This document shows, in pieces, positions 60,253 to 64,000 of a DNA stretch of 64,000 nt. Each line of letters begins with the position of its first letter. The stretch's first letter is position 1. The notes under the pieces were generated by a model. The model saw only the letters and a list, made by a program, of their open reading frames with translations. It ran no database searches and was not told where the DNA came from. A program made the translations under genes and the position numbers. Origin of the DNA: Deinococcus aerophilus (GTDB lineage: Bacteria > Deinococcota > Deinococci > Deinococcales > Deinococcaceae); NCBI RefSeq assembly GCF_014647075.1, contig NZ_BMOM01000002.1:124001-188000 (forward strand), written 5' to 3'.

Positions 60253-60380
60253 AGGCGTCCTCCCAGGGAGCGGCGCACCCGAGAGTGCCGGCGTCCTCCA
60301 GGCCCGAGCATACTGTGTTTTACGAAGGGGTTTACTTATTGGTGGCGACGCCCTGCGGTGGTGGTGGGCGGCCCCCCCCG

Positions 60381-60386
60381 TATACT
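60381..60386 (+). promoter_or_regulatory. -10 element of the kyn leader
   Basis: TATACT, one mismatch from the consensus, ends six bases before the ATG at 60393, so the leader ORF would be translated from a leaderless mRNA. No convincing -35; a run of eight C residues lies just upstream. Confidence 0.6.
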
Positions 60387-60392
60387 CCGGCC

Positions 60393-60500
60393 ATGACGCT
60401 CCCGCTGCAGCCCAGCCGTGCGCGCGCCGGGGCAAACGACATCGCCCGCGCCCTGCACGGCTGGTGGTGCGCCAAACTGGGCCGCCCGCTGCGGCGCTGA
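60393..60500 (+). CDS. Putative tryptophan-sensing leader peptide of kynU-kynA
   Basis: 35 codons from ATG 60393 to TGA 60500. It is basic, with adjacent Trp codons (TGG TGG) at positions 24-25 in LHGWWCAKLGRPLRR, 10 codons before the stop. It lies 65 bases before kynU, whose product and partner degrade tryptophan. Followed by two mutually exclusive hairpins. The design resembles attenuator peptides (trpL) or arrest peptides (TnaC, which regulates Trp catabolism and has a key Trp and a Pro near its end; here Pro32). Too short for a domain. That the ORF is translated is supported only by the well-placed -10. Confidence 0.6.
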   Translation: MTLPLQPSRARAGANDIARALHGWWCAKLGRPLRR

Positions 60501-60517
60501 CGGGCCCTGCCTGCCGT

Positions 60518-60540
60518 GCCCCCGTGCGGGGCGAACCCGC
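60518..60540 (+). promoter_or_regulatory. Two overlapping hairpins between leader ORF and kynU
   Basis: Hairpin A: GCCCC (60518-60522) with GGGGC (60528-60532). Hairpin B: GCGGG (60526-60530) with CCCGC (60536-60540), loop GCGAA, followed by CTGTCTCTTTC. The 3' arm of A overlaps the 5' arm of B, so only one can form. B, with the pyrimidine run after it, is terminator-like; A would prevent it. Stems are only five pairs each. Confidence 0.45.
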
Positions 60541-60565
60541 CTGTCTCTTTCAGAGGTGTTGTGCT

Positions 60566-61807
60566 ATGACTGTCTTTGACCGCCTGTTTGCCGATTCTGC
60601 CCTCAGCCAGCTGCAAGAGAAGGATGCCCGCGATCCGCTGGCCCACAAACGCGCCGAATTCATCCTGCCGGACGGCGTGGTGTATCTGGACGGCAACAGC
60701 CTAGGAGCGCTGCCCCGGCGCGTACCCGCCCGGCTTGCCCAGGTGGCCGAGCAGGAGTGGGGCGCTGGCCTGATCCGATCCTGGACGGCGGGGGCCGGGA
60801 CAGGACAGGGCTGGATGAACCTGCCCGACCGGGTGGCCGCCAAGCTGGCCCCGCTGGTCGGCGCGCAGCCACACGAGCTCTCGGTGGGAGACAGCACCGG
60901 CGTGAACATCTTCAAGGCCCTCGCCGCCGCCCTGCACCTCGCGCCGCCGGAACGCCGCGTGATCCTCACCGATGCCGACAACTTTCCCACCGATCTGTAC
61001 GTGGCCCAGGGCCTCAACGCGCTGCTGGACGGGCGCTATGAGGTGCGGCGCGTGCCGGGAGCCGAGCTGGAAGGGCACCTGACCGACGAGGTGGCCGTCA
61101 CCCTGCTGACCGAGGTGGACTACCGCACCGGGCGCCGGATGGATCTGGCCGGATTCACGGCGCGCGCGCACGCACAGGGCATTCTGACGGTCTGGGACCT
61201 CGCGCACTCGGCCGGAGCCTTTCCGGTGGACTTGAACGGCGCGGACGTGGACTTCGCGCTGGGCTGCGGCTACAAGTACCTCAACGGCGGCCCGGGCGCT
61301 CCCGCGTTCCTGTTCGTGGCACAGCGGCACCACGCTGCGCCGGTGTTCCTGAGCGGCTGGATGGGCCACGCCGATCCCTTTGAGATGGCGCGCGACTTCA
61401 CGCCCGCTCCCGGGGCGCGGCGCTACGTGGTGGGCACGCCGATGGTCCTGAGCCTGAGCGCCCTGGACGCGGCGCTGGACGTATTTGCCGATGTGGACAT
61501 GGCCGAACTCCGCGCCAAGTCGTTGTCGCTGACCGACGCCTTTATCGAGCTGATGGAGCCGCTGGCGGCGCAGCATCCGCTGACGCTGGTGACGCCGCGG
61601 GCCCACGCCGAGCGCGGCAGTCAGGTGTCGTACCAGCACCCCCAAGCGCGGGCCGTGATGGACGCCCTGATCGGGCGGGGCATTCTGGGTGATTTCCGCA
61701 CGCCGGACATCCTGCGCTTCGGCTTCACGCCGCTGTACCACTCGCACGCGGACGTGTGGCGGGCGGTACAGGGCATCCGGGCGGTGCTGGAGGAGCGCGG
61801 AGCATGA
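60566..61807 (+). CDS. kynU: Kynureninase
   Basis: 413 residues, PLP-dependent fold-type I. Substrate and cofactor segments VYLDGNSLGALPRR, DSTGVNIFKALAAAL, VWDLAHSAGAFPVDL and the PLP-lysine region GCGYKYLNGGPGAPAF. Cleaves kynurenine to anthranilate and alanine. ATG 60566 has AGAGGTG eight bases upstream; the in-frame run to 60113 is noncoding. Second in the leader-kynU-kynA unit, overlapping kynA as ATGA. Confidence 0.94.
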   Translation: MTVFDRLFADSALSQLQEKDARDPLAHKRAEFILPDGVVYLDGNSLGALPRRVPARLAQVAEQEWGAGLIRSWTAGAGTGQGWMNLPDRVAAKLAPLVGAQPHELSVGDSTGVNIFKALAAALHLAPPERRVILTDADNFPTDLYVAQGLNALLDGRYEVRRVPGAELEGHLTDEVAVTLLTEVDYRTGRRMDLAGFTARAHAQGILTVWDLAHSAGAFPVDLNGADVDFALGCGYKYLNGGPGAPAFLFVAQRHHAAPVFLSGWMGHADPFEMARDFTPAPGARRYVVGTPMVLSLSALDAALDVFADVDMAELRAKSLSLTDAFIELMEPLAAQHPLTLVTPRAHAERGSQVSYQHPQARAVMDALIGRGILGDFRTPDILRFGFTPLYHSHADVWRAVQGIRAVLEERGA

Positions 61808-62634
61808 GCGATCAGGACGCTCCGGAACGCGCACATACCGACTTCAGCCACAGCCTGAGCTACGGCGATTACCTGCAGCTGGATACGCTCAAGGCCGCGC
61901 ACCGGCCCATCACCGGGGCCCACGACGAGCACCTGTTTATCGCCGTTCACCACGTCTCGGAGGTGTGGCTGGAACTGATCGTGCGCGAGCTGCGGGCGGC
62001 CATGACACTGCTTCATGGGGGCATCACCGACACGCCGCTGAAGATGCTGACCCGCGTGGTCCGCGCACAGGAGCAACTCACGAACGCCTGGGAAGTTCTC
62101 AAGACCATGACGCCCGCCGACTATCTGCAGTTCCGGCACGCCTTCGGGCAGGCGTCGGGCTTTCAGTCGGCGAGCTACCGCACGGTGGAATTTCTGCTCG
62201 GCAACCGCCGCGCGGTGCTGCTGCGCCCGCACGAACACCGTCCCGACCTGCATGACCCGCTGGAAGCGGACCTGCACGCCCCCAGCCTGTACGACCTGGC
62301 GCTGCGGCTGCTCGCCGCGCGGGGACTGCCGGTGCCCCGGGAGGTGCTGGAGCGGGACCTCACCCAGCCGCCGGTCCTCAACGAGGCCGTGCTGGACGCG
62401 TGGCTGACCGTGTACCGTGCCCCCGACACCTACTGGGACCTGTACGAGCTGGCCGAGAAGCTGCTGGACGTGGAGGACAACTTCCGGCGCTGGCGCTTTA
62501 ACCACCTCACCACGGTGGAGCGCACCATCGGCTTCAAGGCCGGGTCGGGCGGCACGAGCGGTGCGGGGTACCTGCGCGCGGCCCTGAACACGGTGCTGTT
62601 TCCCGAACTGTGGGAGGTGCGGACCCGGTTGTAG
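61804..62634 (+). CDS. kynA: Tryptophan 2,3-dioxygenase
   Basis: 276 residues. Opens with LSYGDYLQLDTLKAAHRP and carries DEHLFIAVHHVSEVWLELI, SGFQSASYRTVEFLLGN and the haem-proximal FNHLTTVERTIGFKAGSGGTSG (H in NHLTT, R in VERTIGF). Oxygenates Trp to N-formylkynurenine. The formamidase for the next step is not here; a candidate is at 13453-14301. ATG 61804 overlaps the kynU stop; the open frame upstream lies inside kynU. Confidence 0.94.
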   Translation: MSDQDAPERAHTDFSHSLSYGDYLQLDTLKAAHRPITGAHDEHLFIAVHHVSEVWLELIVRELRAAMTLLHGGITDTPLKMLTRVVRAQEQLTNAWEVLKTMTPADYLQFRHAFGQASGFQSASYRTVEFLLGNRRAVLLRPHEHRPDLHDPLEADLHAPSLYDLALRLLAARGLPVPREVLERDLTQPPVLNEAVLDAWLTVYRAPDTYWDLYELAEKLLDVEDNFRRWRFNHLTTVERTIGFKAGSGGTSGAGYLRAALNTVLFPELWEVRTRL

Positions 62635-62652
62635 GCCGAAGCGCCCTCCCCT

Positions 62653-63447
62653 TCAGTTGAGCTGCGCGTAGACTTCCGGGGCAATTTCAGGCAGGCACTC
62701 CAGCCCGGGACGGGCCAGGGCATATCCCTGCATGTGCGTGATGCCCAGCGAGAGCAGGCAGCGCGCCTCGGCGAGATCCTCCACTCCCTCGGCCACAAGC
62801 AGCACCCCGGCTTCCCGGGCAAACTGGGCCATGTGGCGCAGCGCCGCTTGCTGCCAGCGGTCATGGTGAAGGCCGCTGACCACCGTGCGGTCAATCTTCA
62901 CCACATCCGGGCGGATTGCGAGCAACAGGCCCAGGTTGGCATGTCCCGCACCGTAGTCGTCCAGCGCGGTGCCAAAGCCCCAGGCCCGGTAAGTGTCAAT
63001 GATGTTCCGCACATGCGCCGCGTCGGGTACCTGCTCGTGTTCGGTGATCTCAAAGAGCAGCCGCTCCAGCGGAAAGCCCACCTCACGCGCCGTCTGCAGG
63101 GTGGCCTGTATGCACGTTCGAGGGTTGTATACCGCGTTGGGCATGATGTTGATGGACAGCCGGGTCTGCATGCCCAGGCGGGCCGCGCTGCGGATGGCAG
63201 TCATGCGGCACTGCTGGTCAAGGTGGTACAGGCTGCCCACATCCGGCGCCCCCGCGCTGTCCTGGGCCGCCTGGAACTGCTCGAACACCCAGCCCGCCGG
63301 CTGGCCCTGGGGCCCGCGCACCAGCGCCTCGTAGGCGTAGACCTCACGGCGGCTCATGTCCACGATGGGCTGGAAGGCCATCTGCAGCGTCAGCGGTGAG
63401 GCGGGCGGAACCTGACACGCACGGCAGGGAGCAGTGCGGTCAGTCAT
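62653..63447 (-). CDS. EAL-domain c-di-GMP phosphodiesterase
   Basis: 264 residues, an EAL domain with no sensor apart from about 20 N-terminal residues that include CRAC. All usual active-site motifs are present: EALVRG, SINIMPNAV, FEITEHE, LDDYGAG, VKIDRTV, VAEGVED and MQGYALARP. So it should hydrolyse c-di-GMP, opposing the two cyclases in this window. ATG 63447 is chosen; the frame continues to 63582 but without conserved sequence. No good Shine-Dalgarno. Confidence 0.88.
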   Translation of the reverse strand: MTDRTAPCRACQVPPASPLTLQMAFQPIVDMSRREVYAYEALVRGPQGQPAGWVFEQFQAAQDSAGAPDVGSLYHLDQQCRMTAIRSAARLGMQTRLSINIMPNAVYNPRTCIQATLQTAREVGFPLERLLFEITEHEQVPDAAHVRNIIDTYRAWGFGTALDDYGAGHANLGLLLAIRPDVVKIDRTVVSGLHHDRWQQAALRHMAQFAREAGVLLVAEGVEDLAEARCLLSLGITHMQGYALARPGLECLPEIAPEVYAQLN

Positions 63448-63651
63448 GACAGATGGTGTTCGGAATGAGGAAACAGGCTCGCAAAGTTTCTTCAGTATAG
63501 GTGGGGGGTCTGACACGTCTGGCACAACCACGCATCCAGGACGATGAATCATCCTGTTCATCTGTTCGGGAATACACGCCACAGAGGGTCATCTGTCCCG
63601 GCCCGGACATCCCAGCGTTTCCGCTCGGCCACGGGTCCTGGTTTCCCAGAC

Positions 63652-64000
63652 TCACGGATGCAGGTGTTCGTCGCCGTGCTCGCCGTGGGCATCCGGAGCC
63701 TCCAGCTGGACAGTGACGTGGTCAATGCCGTGCTGCCGGGCCAGTTCCTCCACCCGAGGCAGCAGCGCCGGAACCGGATCGGGCGCGACCAGATGGGCCG
63801 TCAGGTTGTTCTGTCCGCTGGTCACGCTCCATACGTGCAGGTCGTGGACGCCCTGCACACCGGGCAGCGCCGCAAGGTCGGCACGCAAGCTTCTCAGGTC
63901 CAGGCCCTCGGGCACACCTTCAAGGAGCACGTTCACGCTCTGGCGCAGCAGCGTCCAGGTGCGCGGCAGCACCCACAGGCCGATCAGTGCGCCCAGCACC
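63652..64000 (-). CDS. Cation diffusion facilitator (CDF) metal exporter, C-terminal part
   Basis: About 116 residues, cut by the window end. Visible: the end of a membrane helix (LIGLWVLPRTWTLL), SVNVLLEGVPEGLDL, the cytoplasmic CDF domain with VHDLHVWSVTSGQNNLTAHL, and a His/Glu-rich tail (DAHGEHGDEHLHP) that fits zinc binding. It would export Zn2+ or a similar ion with proton exchange. Start not visible. Confidence 0.88.
   Translation of the reverse strand, partial: VLGALIGLWVLPRTWTLLRQSVNVLLEGVPEGLDLRSLRADLAALPGVQGVHDLHVWSVTSGQNNLTAHLVAPDPVPALLPRVEELARQHGIDHVTVQLEAPDAHGEHGDEHLHP

Overview
This is a GC-rich, densely coded window that looks like a secondary replicon (megaplasmid or second chromosome) of a Deinococcus-type bacterium. 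The evidence is a plasmid-type replication initiator with nine iterons (8.3-10.1 kb), a ParA/ParB pair with a parS-like palindrome in its promoter (30.2-32.0 kb), outer-membrane efflux components, several apparently leaderless promoters (a TANNNT box six bases before ATG), and many GAF/PAS kinases and c-di-GMP enzymes. The genus is inferred from gene content and style; no marker gene proves it.

Layout. 0-4 kb: a cut-off PATAN/DUF4388-type protein, a response regulator with a roadblock-like tail, and a large GAF/PAS histidine kinase. 4-8.2 kb: acyl-CoA dehydrogenase plus alpha/beta hydrolase, divergent from a quinone oxidoreductase plus MerR regulator. 8.2-10.5 kb: rep gene and iteron origin. 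10.5-15.7 kb: two membrane diguanylate cyclases (one with HD-GYP) around a kynurenine-formamidase-like hydrolase. 15.7-19.8 kb: a sulfane-sulfur detoxification operon (CstR-like repressor, persulfide dioxygenase-rhodanese, rhodanese, TauE exporter, two YeeE/YedE halves). 19.8-25.6 kb: cydDCAB cytochrome bd operon with every junction overlapping. 25.7-30.1 kb: NanE, an Rcp1-like response regulator, a divergent phytochrome-type kinase, and an ABC exporter. 30.2-32.0 kb: parAB. 32.3-40.3 kb: sugar-dehydrogenase lipoprotein, SDR, a glycosidase gene broken by two nonsense codons, two flavoproteins, a TPR protein and a PlsC-like acyltransferase. 40.6-41.4 kb: a small acidic protein and a P19-like protein. 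41.6-49.6 kb: TetR-controlled RND efflux operon with two TolC-like proteins. 49.7-57.2 kb: purine catabolism operon (xdhA-xdhB-xdhC-guaD-permease). 57.9-60.3 kb: hotdog-like protein and a luciferase-like monooxygenase. 60.4-62.6 kb: tryptophan catabolism (kynU-kynA) behind a short leader ORF containing adjacent Trp codons and two mutually exclusive hairpins. 62.6-64 kb: EAL protein and a cut-off CDF metal exporter.

How the parts fit: Rep/iterons and ParAB maintain the replicon. KynA, KynU and the distant formamidase candidate would together convert tryptophan to anthranilate. GuaD, Xdh and the permease would take guanine and xanthine to urate. The CstR operon handles persulfides and sulfite. 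The most novel-looking element is the Trp-codon leader ORF in front of kynU-kynA.
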